From Undaria pinnatifida (taxonomy: Eukaryota > Sar > Phaeophyceae > Laminariales > Alariaceae): DNA of 64,000 bases. A program made the translations under genes and the position numbers. The DNA lies in NCBI GenBank assembly GCA_012845835.1, contig JABAKD010000014.1, positions 7,899,074 to 7,963,073 of the forward strand. The letters are read 5' to 3'. Position 1 is the stretch's first letter. Every line of letters starts with the position of its first letter. This document shows, one piece after another, positions 49,746 through 59,454 of this stretch. The notes under the pieces are model-generated. The model made no database searches. It had not been told where the DNA came from and saw only the letters and a program-made list of their open reading frames with translations.

Positions 49746-50131
49746 CGCCGCCCGTTCTTCCAACGGTCCTGCTGGTGGCACCCGAGTGGTACACACCAGC
49801 CCCTGGCGCAACACCTACATACACAACCAGGGGACTCCATTCCTTTCTCTCCTTCTTTTGTGTCTCAACAACAACCAACGCGAACAAACCCCGTTGGTGT
49901 GAAAGCTGGGGTGAGTAATACAGATACTGCGTCTCTAGGGAACTCATGAAACACATTCTCTCACCAACAACCTGCAGTTCACCCTGATGGTGGGCCGCAG
50001 GGGTCGCGTTATCCCCGTCAGCCATGACGAAGAGAGGTCGGGTGATCAAGCCGCCTCCGACATCCATCCGACAGCCCGTCGACACAGTCCAGGGGGACGA
50101 AACAGCAGTCGACTGATGACTCGCTTAAGCG

Positions 50132-50798
50132 TGTTGGTAAATCGGTAGCTTCTGGGGAAAAGGTATTATATTATTGAGACTTCCGTCTGGAGAGACATGC
50201 TGGAAAGTGGAGTGGGTCATGTGGGCCAACTCTCCACAGCCCAGTAACAACCGCTCGTAGTCGAATACCTAAACCTCCTCGCATAGTGCCTACTCGTACA
50301 TACCCGTGGGACTACTCGTGGGTGATACCACGAGATGATCCCTGTAACTTACCTCCGTGACACAACGTATGTAACTGTAACTTATTGCTAGGCTGTTCGT
50401 TGAGACAAGCTATATCGTGTTAGCAACACTACACGAATGTTCCTGCTCGTCAATGTGTCCAATGAACACGAAGGGGGCGAGCATGGTAGGCGCGTTGCTC
50501 CGATCTCCCAACGTCTTCTCGGTGGAATGCACACTCGGACTACCACGTCACACGCCGACACTACAACAACCAAACAATCCGCACGATCCTATTGGCCAAG
50601 TGTCTGACGTACTCCAACGTACTACATACCAACATACCGACAGAGACACCTTCGTCCGTTGTATTAACCCGACACACTACAAAGAGTATTCTCGGAACAT
50701 CCTGCTCAACAACAATGAGTGACAGCAGTTCTCATATTCAGACTGTCCAATCAAATTCTCCTATCACAGCAGCCGATACACCGCCGCTACCACGAACA
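50132..50798 (-). repeat. Copia 2 5' LTR
   Basis: This is the partner of 44965-45631. On the element strand the LTR is followed by CGCTTAAGCGAGTCATCAG, similar in layout to the corresponding stretch of Copia 1. Confidence 0.93.
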
Positions 50799-50836
50799 AT
50801 TTTATGGCTAGGATACGATCTTTTTTATTCATGTAC
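50799..50836 (+). repeat. satellite satA, end of tract 5
   Basis: ATTTTATGGCTAGGATACGA and the next 18 bases continue the monomer interrupted at 44964. The satellite then stops at TTCATGTA, next to a unique region. Confidence 0.9.
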
Positions 50837-50845
50837 AAGGGCTCC

Positions 50846-50877
50846 GCATGGGCGCCGGCATTCGCCGGCGCCCATGC
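50846..50877. repeat. perfect 14-bp hairpin with 4-base loop
   Basis: GCATGGGCGCCGGC, loop ATTC, then the exact complement. It stands 10 bp beyond the satA border. The stem is very GC-rich. No T run follows, so it does not look like a terminator. Confidence 0.9.
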
Positions 50878-51879
50878 TTCGGGTAGGGCAGGGCAGCACT
50901 TCGACAACTTAAGGTGTAGCTGTCCGATTTGGCATGCATTGAACTTTAAAGTAATGCCAAGAGATTAATACGAACATGGGATTATGAAAGTCATGATTTG
51001 ACAAAAGAAAAAACGTAATATTATACAAGAAAGAAGGCAAGGATAGGCGAAACAAACTATGTTAAATGCGCCGTCAAGTAAAAGTTGGCGTCTGTCAAAC
51101 AAAAATACCGAAAAGAGTATTATAATTGAGAACCTGCGTCGCCTCTAGGCGAAACAAAAGAGGCCTTGGCATTAATGAAGAGACTGCACTGCTGTCCCCG
51201 TGGCAATGGAGGTTCGAAGTCGACAGGATGCAAAGTCGGTTTGCATCAAACGTCGACATGAGGACATGTCAGCCGGCGAGGTTTTGGAAGAAGATCGCTT
51301 TGTTTGTTACGTGAAGGCTGTCGCATTGATTGGTCTGCGTGGTCACGGGCGAGGAGGAAAACGTAGAAGAGGAGGGCGATCTCTCGTTGAGGCGGCGTTG
51401 TCTAGGATTGGTGCGGGGATGGCTTTGCTCGTACGGGAGGTTGGCGTAGCGCTTCTTCTCTGTTCTTTCTCGAGAAGGCGGGGTATGTGTGCCTGCTGTC
51501 TTTTCTTCGTGGGGGCTTTCACGTTGTCGAAATCGGACGCGTCCCCTCAATGCATAATATCCGGAGTGTCTCTACCATGGCGACTGCTGATAGTGCCGTG
51601 CGTATTTCCTAGAGACTGACATATTATTTACTGGTAGCAATAATAATATACCTTTGCAACATTTTTTTTGCTTCATCCCATGTATTATCCCCGCACCACT
51701 CTCGCGCTCCCTCCCAGTAGTAACTCAGATCCGGGGTCACATAGCGGGCCCTCCTCCTCCCTCCCCACTTCGGCACGTGCTTTCATTTTTACCGCGAGGA
51801 GAATCCAGCATTTTCTTCCCTCGTCGACTCGCGTCGAACCAACCCACGCTGCTAGGCGCTCTCAGCAGTTAATTGATCC
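50878..51879. other. no gene recognised
   Basis: A 139-codon frame at 51200-51619 (plus) has an Arg/Gly-rich centre and a hydrophobic end but no motif I recognise. The surrounding sequence is ordinary single-copy-looking DNA. Confidence 0.45.
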
Positions 51880-52011
51880 CTGTTTTTTTTTTTGCATTTT
51901 CGCAAATATAGTCAAATCTCATCGTGGTGGGTGTCGAACTCAAGGACAACCAAACGTTGGTAGTATTCGAGGGTAAAACCACTATTATTAATAGACCACC
52001 TGGGCGGCCGG
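51880..52011 (-). mobile_element. short tRNA-like retroposon
   Basis: On the minus strand a head starting GCCGGCCGCCCAGGTGGTC contains the B-box-like GAGTTCGACACC, then about 35 bp, then a run of eleven A. ATCAATT lies on both sides (near 51869 and 52016), a possible 7-bp target duplication. The A box is weak. Confidence 0.5.
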
Positions 52012-53336
52012 CTGACAATTGATTAAAACAAAACAGGATCTTTGCATAGAGATTACATTCCCTCCCCCATATTGTATGATATTACGATGGTTGACGCGAT
52101 ATGTATAGAATAAGGCGCCAAATACCTAAATATCAGCGTACGCGGAGTTTTAGATATCATGAATAACGAACGATCGCGACGGCAGAGCACGGCAAAGCAT
52201 AGCGCTTCGCTCTGCTGAGCTAGCGGTGCGCTGCTGAGCTGAGCCGCAGGGCATCGCAGGGGACTGCACGGCGCTTCGTTGCTGTAAGCTATAGCGCTGC
52301 GATGGGGTGCTGGGCGGTGTCGAGCTGATGAGCCAAGCCCAGATCTCAGCCGATGAAGCTTCGTCAAGTACAAAACAAATGGTGCGAATCAAAGATAAGC
52401 TGAAGCTGGACCGTTCCGCAACTAATGCACAGGCGGTAAATCAGCGGCAAATAGTAGGAGGTTCAGCTTACTATTAATAGACAAAAAGGAAGAAAAATCG
52501 CGAAAAGGTTCAAAATCGTGTTGGCGAAAAACCAAATTTGCAGGAAGCAACTGAAAGGTCAAGAAACAGGCAATATTTTCGTTGTTGTTGTTGTTGTTGT
52601 CGTTCTCACATTAACTCGCATAATCAAGTTCGTGGTCACAGGACAGGCTCCAGTCACTCTGGAGCTGAGGAATACCCTAGGGGAAAAACACAAACCAAAG
52701 GTGGTACACGCATGAATCGCAGCTGACGCAATTCATGCCTCCACCAGAAACATATAAAAGTGAAATCGGGAGTCAGTCTACGATGTACCAGGTCCATGCT
52801 GGTGCATACGTCTCATTGCTCGCGCCTGGAAAAACCGACTATACCGCTTGCCACCCAAGAAAGACTACCACGCATATATTACACGTGGTATCTATCACTA
52901 CGCATACGCACAACATACGCAAGTCAATTGGCAAAAAGAAACAAACAAAGAGAAAGGAAAGGAAATGGGTGCATGGGGCCAAGAAAAAGAAAAGGTAAAT
53001 AAATTTTGGGGGGTCTACTGGCGAGTCTGCCACCAGAACGATGCCACGTGGTTTTTCGACGATCTACAGCAGTACTACGAACGACTTCCGATACACCCGC
53101 CGAAGCACGGACTACCGGCGAATTATGCGATCGACAGCTGGCTGTGGTTGTCACGTGTCTCTGTGTTGGGGGCCCCTGTGCGCTGCCTCTTGTTGGCTCT
53201 TGTTTGGGTAAAACATGCGATGTGCTCCATGGTCTCACGGGAGCAACACACCACAATCAGAACGTCCGCTCGTACGACGTATCATTCTTACAGGAAATGT
53301 ATTTTTTTTCTGTTTCAATAAGAACCTAAAACGGTT
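52012..53336. other. no gene recognised
   Basis: Low-complexity GCTGAGC-type repeats lie at 52210-52260, and a GTT/TTG run at 52580-52600. A 157-codon frame at 52848-53321 (plus) is Lys-rich at first and hydrophobic later. It matches nothing I recognise, and long frames on the opposite strand overlap it. Confidence 0.45.
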
Positions 53337-54258
53337 GTTATATATTGGACAGAGTGATGCGTGTACGACTAAACTTGCGAACGGCACTCGTACTGCACTT
53401 TGAGCTATCTGCTGTGGTTCTGGTTGCTACTAGTTGCTGCAGTATGTGCTAGAAGTTTCGCCCTTCGGCTACTGCTGCTGCACCTGATGTTGTGTGTTTG
53501 CCAATGTCGTCAGTTGGCGTTCATGCTCGTCGTACATACTGCCGTTCTCACCAAGCACGTGCGGGTTTCCTCGTACCTCAACCGTACGACGACGAGCTCA
53601 AAACAGAAGGGAGGTGACATGAAATGGCATGGACAATGGCCACATAGAAGCGAGCACAGCGTGATAGTTCGCTGCGAATCAACCGCACTCGTTCATGCCT
53701 ACAGCAGAGGCTGCCCGGAGTGTCAGCGGCCGTGCTACAGCCAGGGCCAAAGGCCGAAGAGACGGCTCTACCCGCTTGGTTTTGTCTCGAGATTCTGTTA
53801 TATATTGGACAGAGTGATGCGTGTACGACTAAAATTGCCAACTGCACTCGTACTGCACTTTGAGCTGTCTGCTGTGGTTCTGGTTGCTGCTAGTTGCTGC
53901 AGTATGTGCTAGAAGTTTCGCCCTTCGGCTACTGCTGCTGCACCTGATGTTGTGTGTTTGCCAATGTCGTCAGTTGGCGTTCATGTTCGTCGTACATACT
54001 GCTGCTGTTCTCACCCAGTACGTACGGGTTTCCTCGTACCTCGACGGCACGACGACGAGCTCAAAACAGAAGGGAGGTGACATGAAATGGCGTGGACAAT
54101 GGCCACATAGAAACGAGCACAGCGTGATGGTTCGCTGCGAATCAACCGCAATCGTTCATGCCTACAGCAGAGGCTGCCTGGAGTGTCAGCGGCCATGCTA
54201 AAGCCAGGGCCAAAGGCCGAAGAGATGGCTCTGCCTTCTGGGTTAGATTCTGTTACAT
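53337..54258 (+). repeat. 460-bp tandem duplication
   Basis: Unit 1 (53337-53796) and unit 2 (53797-54258) align throughout at about 95 percent by eye, starting GTTATATATTGGACAGAGTG or its equivalent and ending near GGTTTTGTCTCGAGATTCT. A frame in each unit (from 53400 and 53860) gives a hydrophobic N-terminus followed by a Cys-rich part, and an antisense frame is open too. With only two units I cannot tell coding conservation from recent duplication. Confidence 0.9.
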
Positions 54259-54864
54259 GAAAATGTCATGATTCCATGGTTTGGGAGTTATTTTGTCACG
54301 AAACGTTTTGCGGTCGGTAATTTGTGTCGCGAAGTTGTTGGATATCGTCGGTAACTTGTGTCCGTTTTAGGTGAATTCACACTAAAAAATCGAATTTCCA
54401 GCTGGCAAAACGAACAGAAACAAAAGCAATAAAATGCCGAGCAAGAAACCAAACGAACTAGTAAAAAAGTACAGCAAAGAAACTAACGCTCGAGAGTATG
54501 CCACCGCAAAATTTCAAACATTATCACGTACCGTTTGGAAATGATGCCAATTTTGTAAATCATTCAGGCGTTGCAGCAATTAAGATTCAACAATTTTTCC
54601 AAAATTCCTCCTCGACACTCGCTCGTCTCGCTCGGCACCCGTCCGCGTTCACGTCGATGTGCGGAACGGACACGGCAGGGCGAGGGGCGTTGGAGCCGCC
54701 CCCCGAAGGCGGCGCTCGAACCAAGCCATATTATTCGACCGAGAATTCCAGTTCCGCGAATCGCATACTTGGGCCGAGACAAAAAACTCCTGACCAAAGT
54801 CCATGACACCAAGGAATGACTCGATATTCAAGGAATGATTTTATATATGTTTATGTGCGTCATA
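54259..54864. other. no gene recognised
   Basis: CGGTCGGTAATTTGTGTCGCG is followed about 35 bp later by a similar CGTCGGTAACTTGTGTCCG. A GC-rich hairpin GCCGCC...GGCGGC lies near 54693-54711. The last 20 bases (ATGTTTATGTGCGTCA) look like a piece of satA in phase with tract 7. Confidence 0.5.
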
Positions 54865-55965
54865 AGCTACTTGCATTAAGAACTTTAAATCGTAATTTTG
54901 GCTGTGGGGGGAGAAAAATCGAGAAAATAATAACTTGGTTAATGTAGGGTCATGGCCCAGTTTGAGAGGAAAAAAAAGCACAGTAGAATCTCATATAAAA
55001 AAATGAACGATCGACCAGCCAGCCAGGACACCAACACATCGAGGCACACATCATCTTCCACAGTGCATCCCGGACACACCAGACGGCATCCACAACACTC
55101 AAGCACCCTCCCGAAGAGGCTGCTAGGTTCCTGGTGGACGATCTGCGGGATTGCCCACGGCAGACAGGCTGACGCGTCATCAAGAGTGCCCGAAGCGGCG
55201 CAAATTTAGCTCTTTGCTACGAACACGTAGCAGCCAGCAAGCAATTTTCGAAATCAGAAGGCTCTTCTCACGTTCTTTGGACCCCGACGAGCTGTGGCCC
55301 ACACACAAACGCAACGCGCCACAAGTAAGAAGTGCTCCACCCACGCACAGGGGCGGAAGACTCAACCGGCCCCATCCCTGGCCCGCAGCAAAGCCTGTTT
55401 GTAGCCCACCAACAACAACAGCAGTAGTAGTGCGGCCTTTCGGCGTTTTTGAATATTTTGAGCAGTCTGCTCAATAATCAAAAAGCCACACCGGTACATG
55501 AAAACCCGCGAACAGTTTGAAATTCAAAAGCTCGGAGATCGGAAGACAGGAAGACGACACCATGCAAGGCATACCATAGACACGGTGGTGCGCCTTTCTT
55601 CACCCTAAAGCAGCTCGTCTCTACCCCTGAGGCAGCCGGTCTCCACTCTTGAAGAAGCCGATGGTCTCCACCGTTTCGAAACCTCGAGTTTCCTCCTTTC
55701 TTTGGAACCCTCCTTGTGTCCCTCTTGCGCGGCCGTTTCCCATGTTGCACCATCGGTGTATCGGCCACTTCCGGTCTTGCAAGGAGGACGGTACAGATGC
55801 AACCCTTGGTCTTCGGCTAGACGATCCAGCCAGATGTTTGTGGCTCGCGAGACGTCGCCCGGATGGCCAGGAGTGGTCAGGGAAACACTCGAGAGTTTCA
55901 TCACTTATTGATGTTACACACAAGATCGACAAAATCGGCAGCACAGATCTTGCCTTCTGTTCTTG
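54865..55965 (-). repeat. repeat E, copy 2 (left arm)
   Basis: This is the inverse of copies 1 and 3 but lacks their first 95 bp or so. It joins the 3' end of the LINE fragment at GGCAAGATC. Confidence 0.85.
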
Positions 55966-57205
55966 GTGTCCACTGTTGCGTCGATTAGCCAGCTCTTATC
56001 TGCCTCGGTCCTATGCCATTTCGCCATGAAGCGGCCCGCCGCGTCGACGACCCCCTGGTACCAGTTTCCAATCCTCTTAGCCGCCCCGGACCATATAACA
56101 CACTCTTTACTCCTAACAGCAAGGCGGGGTTGTCCGTTGAATGCTTTGATATCGTCTGCTACAGCTTGGGCTCAGTTCTTTTCTGGTCGGCTCGGTCCCG
56201 GGTTTTCCCCACACCAACGATCGTCCCGAACATCAACCGATGAGTCAGCCGCTCAGTTGTCGTCCTTTGTACGGCTCCCGCAAAGAGGAGGTGGCTTTTG
56301 CGTGGTCGCCTCAACGCTTTCACATTGTGTTGAGGGTCTTGGCGGTCGATATATGGTGGTCGGTGCGTTGTCGGCGCTGAGAGCCAAAATCGGTTAGCAG
56401 GAGGTTTTAGTGTGCCGTTCATAGGTCAGCAAAGTGCCCCTGGCAAAGATCCCGAGCCACACGCCCCTACAGCAGGGTGTCCATCACCGCGGTCTTTAGC
56501 AGACGCACCTTTAGTATGAACGAAGCATCTTCCATTTCGTACAGCTCACGCTTGAAACGATCGTAGAATGTCCCGCTTGAAACGATCGTAGCATGCCCAC
56601 GCGAGTGGGATCCGTCGATAATTTATGGCGTAATGTCGGCGCTTTCGTTGATAAGACCGCGCCCAGGCACAGAAAATGCATCGTCTGCATACATACCTCT
56701 GGCCCGCCGCTTTCATAACAAGCAGTGGGGCCGGGAGAACCTTGTTGAGTGTGCGGGGCAGCGTTGTCTCCTTTCTCGTTTCGCATACGGTGAGGCCTGT
56801 TGATTCGAAAAAGGTCACAATGACAGTCATCTTCGCAAGGTCTTCCTTTGGTTTACACACAACGCCTGCATCGTCGGCGTACAGCATACCACAGACTGGC
56901 CTCCGTACATGTGCCAGTGGTTCAACGTCCAACCCGCCCTCCCCGAAGTCCCCCTGGAGGTGCACCAAGTCCTCAAAAAATCTGGGTCCTCACTGAAACT
57001 TAGCGGAACGGAATGTATCGCTGTGCGGCGAAAAATACATTGCGAAGAAGCGGCGACAGTGCACATCTTGCCGTAATCCCTGAGTGACTTCATGCCATTC
57101 ACAGCGTTCACCGTCATCCATACGCACGCGAGCTCGCATGCTTTCGTGGAACTGGCCAATAACGGAAAACATTTTCTCGGATACGCATTCCAACAACACA
57201 CTCAA
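55966..57205 (-). pseudogene. LINE reverse transcriptase fragment
   Basis: Minus strand. From 57205 the frame reads [19 protein letters not shown] and [11 protein letters not shown], the fingers/palm region where relatives have GLRQG. A second frame (from 56968) carries the catalytic GMLYADDAGVV with YADD at 56881-56870 and VTFFESTGLTV. A third (from 56422) carries FAGAVQRTTTERLTHRLMFG, and the last stretch near 56010 reads MAKWHRTEADKSWLIDAT. These are in family order but lie in different frames, so at least three frame changes separate them. The 5' endonuclease part is absent. A 24-bp tandem duplication (CTTGAAACGATCGTAG twice) lies at 56550-56598. It is a truncated, dead LINE. Confidence 0.85.
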
Positions 57206-57246
57206 GATTACGGCATATTTTTTCCGTCATAAATATCTTGATCCAA

Positions 57247-58433
57247 CATGACTAAAAACAATATGAAACGATTTAGAAGTACACACCTAGGACGGGTCAT
57301 CGATTACCACGTTATGATGTACAGCAGCAATAGATATTTAAAGGCAAGATCTGTGTTGCCGATTTTGTCGATCTTGTGCGTAACATCAATAAGTGATGAA
57401 ACTCTCGAGTGTTTCCCTGACCACTCCTGGCCATCCGGGCGACGTCTCGCGAGCCACAAACATCTGGCTGGATCGTCTAGCCGAAGACCAAGGGTTGCAT
57501 CTGTGCCGCCCTCCTCGCAAGACCGGAAGTGGCCGATACACCGATGGTGCAACATGGGAAACGGCCGCGCAAGAGGGACACAAGGAGGGTTCCAAAGAAA
57601 GGAGGAAACTCGAGGCTTCGAAACGATGGAGACCACCGGCTTCTTCAAGAGTGGAGACCGGCTGCCTCAGGGGTAGAGACGAGCTGCTTTAGGGTGAAGA
57701 AAGGCGCACCACCGTGTCTATGGTATGCCTTGCATAATGTCGTCCTCCTGTCTTCCGATCTCCGAGCTTTTGAATTTCAAACTGTTCGCGGGTTTTCATG
57801 TACCGGTGTGGCTTTTTGATTATTGAGCAGACTGCTCAAAATATTCAAAAACGTCGAAAGGCCGCACTACTACTGCTGTTGTTGTTGGTGGGCTGCAAAC
57901 AGGCTTTGCTGCGGGCCAGGGATGGGGCCGGTTGAGCCTTCCGCACCTGTGGCGCTGGCGTGGGTGGAGCACTTGTGGCGCGTTGCGTTTGTGTGTGGGC
58001 CACAGCTCGCCGGTCTCCAAAGAACGTGAGAAGAGCCTTCTGATTTCGAAAATTGCTTGCTGGCTGCTACGTGTTCGTAGCAAAGAGCTAAATTTGCGCC
58101 GCTTCGGGCACTCTTGATGACGCGTCAGCCTGTCTGCCGTGGGCAATCCCGCAGATCGTCCACCAGGAACCTGGCAGCCTCTTCGGGAGGGTGCCTGGGT
58201 GTTGTGGATGCCGTTTGGTGTGTCCGGGATGCACTGTGGAAGATGATGTGTGCCTCGATGTGTTGGTGTCCTGGCTGGCTGGTCGATTGTTCAATTTTTT
58301 TGTTTGGGATTCTTTTATGCTTTTTTTTCCTCTCAAACTGGGCCACGACCCTACATTAACCAAGTTAATATTTTCTCGATTTTTCTCCCCCCACAGCCAA
58401 AATTACGATTTAAAATCCTTAATGCAAGTAGCT
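57247..58433 (+). repeat. repeat E, copy 3 (right arm plus 95 bp)
   Basis: It starts GACTAAAAACAATATGAAACGA like copy 1 and ends GCAAGTAGCT before satA. A frame at 57393-57692 (IWLDRLAEDQGLHL and GSGRYTDGATWETAAQ) stays open in copy 2 with four amino-acid changes but is out of frame in copy 1. I do not recognise it. Confidence 0.85.
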
Positions 58434-59454
58434 TATACAGTATAGTGTGATAACGTACGCGTACATACATGTTGATAGCTCGTACGGTAGTCTGAACGGG
58501 GGCCTGCTGCACTTATGCCATGAAGATCGTCGCCCCATAGGACGGGAGGCATGGGAACTCGTCGGGGGCAGAAGCCGAGCCTTTCGCTCGTGGTGGCTGG
58601 AGGGGGTCTCGAGGTGTGTTATTCTCCCGTATGGGCAAGTTTTGATATCTTCTGTTTGGAAAATCCATTCATGTCACGATTTTTCTCGTCAGTAACCGCC
58701 ATAGTATTTCCATATTATATGGCTAGGATACGATCCTTTTTGTTCATGTATGTGCGTCATGCAGTATTATAGTGTGATACCGTACGGGGATATATATATA
58801 CTTCGAAGTATATGTTTATATTTCGTACAGTAGTCTGCGCGGGGGCCTGCTGCATTTGTGCCACGAACATCGTTTCCCCGTATGAAGGGAGGCATGGGGA
58901 CTCGTCGGGGGCAGGAGCCGAGCCTTTTGCTCAAGGTGGCAGGAGGGGGCCTCGAGGTGTGTTGTTCTCCCGTACGTGCAAGATTCGGTATCTTCGGTTT
59001 GGAAAATCCATTCAAGTCACGATTTTTCACGTCAGTAACCGACATAGCATTCCCCTATTATATGGCTAGGATACGATCCTTTTTGTTCTTGTATGTGCGT
59101 CATACAGTGTCGTGTGATACCGTACGGGTATATACATGTTGGTAGCTCGTAAGGTAGTCTGAGCTGGAGCCTGCTGCATTTATGCCATGAAGATCGTTGC
59201 CCCGTATGAAGGGAAGCATGGGGACTCGTCGGGGGCAGGAGCCCAGCCTTTCGCTCGTGGTGGCAGGATGGGGTCTCGAGGTGTGTTATTCTCCCGTATG
59301 TGCAAATTTCGGTATCTTCTGTTTGGACAATCCATTCATGTCACGATTTTTCACGTCAGTAGCCGCCATATTTGTTCCTTATTACATGGCTAGGATACGA
59401 TCATTTTGGTTCATCATGTGCGTCATACCGTATAGTGTGCTACCATACGGATGT
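58434..59454 (+). repeat. satellite satA, tract 7
   Basis: About three monomers between the composite element and repeat C. One monomer has an unusual insertion TATATATACTTCGAAGTATA near 58791, itself palindromic around TTCGAA. Confidence 0.93.

Larger units (their letters stand above)
44965..50798 (-). mobile_element. Ty1/Copia LTR retrotransposon, Copia 2 (fossil)
   Basis: 5.8 kb with 667-bp LTRs (44965-45631 and 50132-50798) beginning TGTTGGT and ending ACGAACA, and target duplication ATTTT (44960-44964 and 50799-50803) in satA. Minus-strand parts: gag region (about 50100-48900) with a 125-bp tandem duplication, integrase (about 48370-47750), reverse transcriptase (about 47090-46550, with FEWKADEKGKIVKAKARLV) and RNase H (about 46000-45770). 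The interior is clearly degraded, with many breaks. Only about 8 of 667 LTR sites differ, so insertion looks recent even though the body is worn. The LTR is unrelated to that of Copia 1. Confidence 0.93.
54865..58433. mobile_element. 3.6-kb composite with 1.1-kb inverted repeats (two E copies)
   Basis: The left arm 54865-55965 is the inverse of the right arm 57341-58433. Outer ends read AGCTACTTGC and GCAAGTAGCT. On the left the flank ends GTGCGTCA-TA and on the right it continues TA-TACAGTATAG; in satA these two are adjacent (GTGCGTCATACAG), so the whole structure sits inside one satA monomer. The centre (55966-57340) holds a LINE fragment on the minus strand plus about 95 bp of E found only on the right. 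Whether it moved as one unit or arose from two E insertions and a rearrangement is not settled. Confidence 0.7.

Noticed and set aside
52848-53321. 157-codon frame as a possible host gene
   Set aside because: No recognisable domain, weak start context, and overlapping open frames on the other strand. Kept only as a remark.
54640-54740. Possible tRNA gene on the minus strand (GGTTCGAGCGC)
   Set aside because: The B-box-like string lies in a GC hairpin, and no D-arm or acceptor stem can be drawn.
54863-58435. Clean TA target-site duplication for the E composite
   Set aside because: TA occurs at both junctions, but the bases can equally belong to the element ends (TAAGCT...AGCTTA) with no duplication, so I do not claim it.
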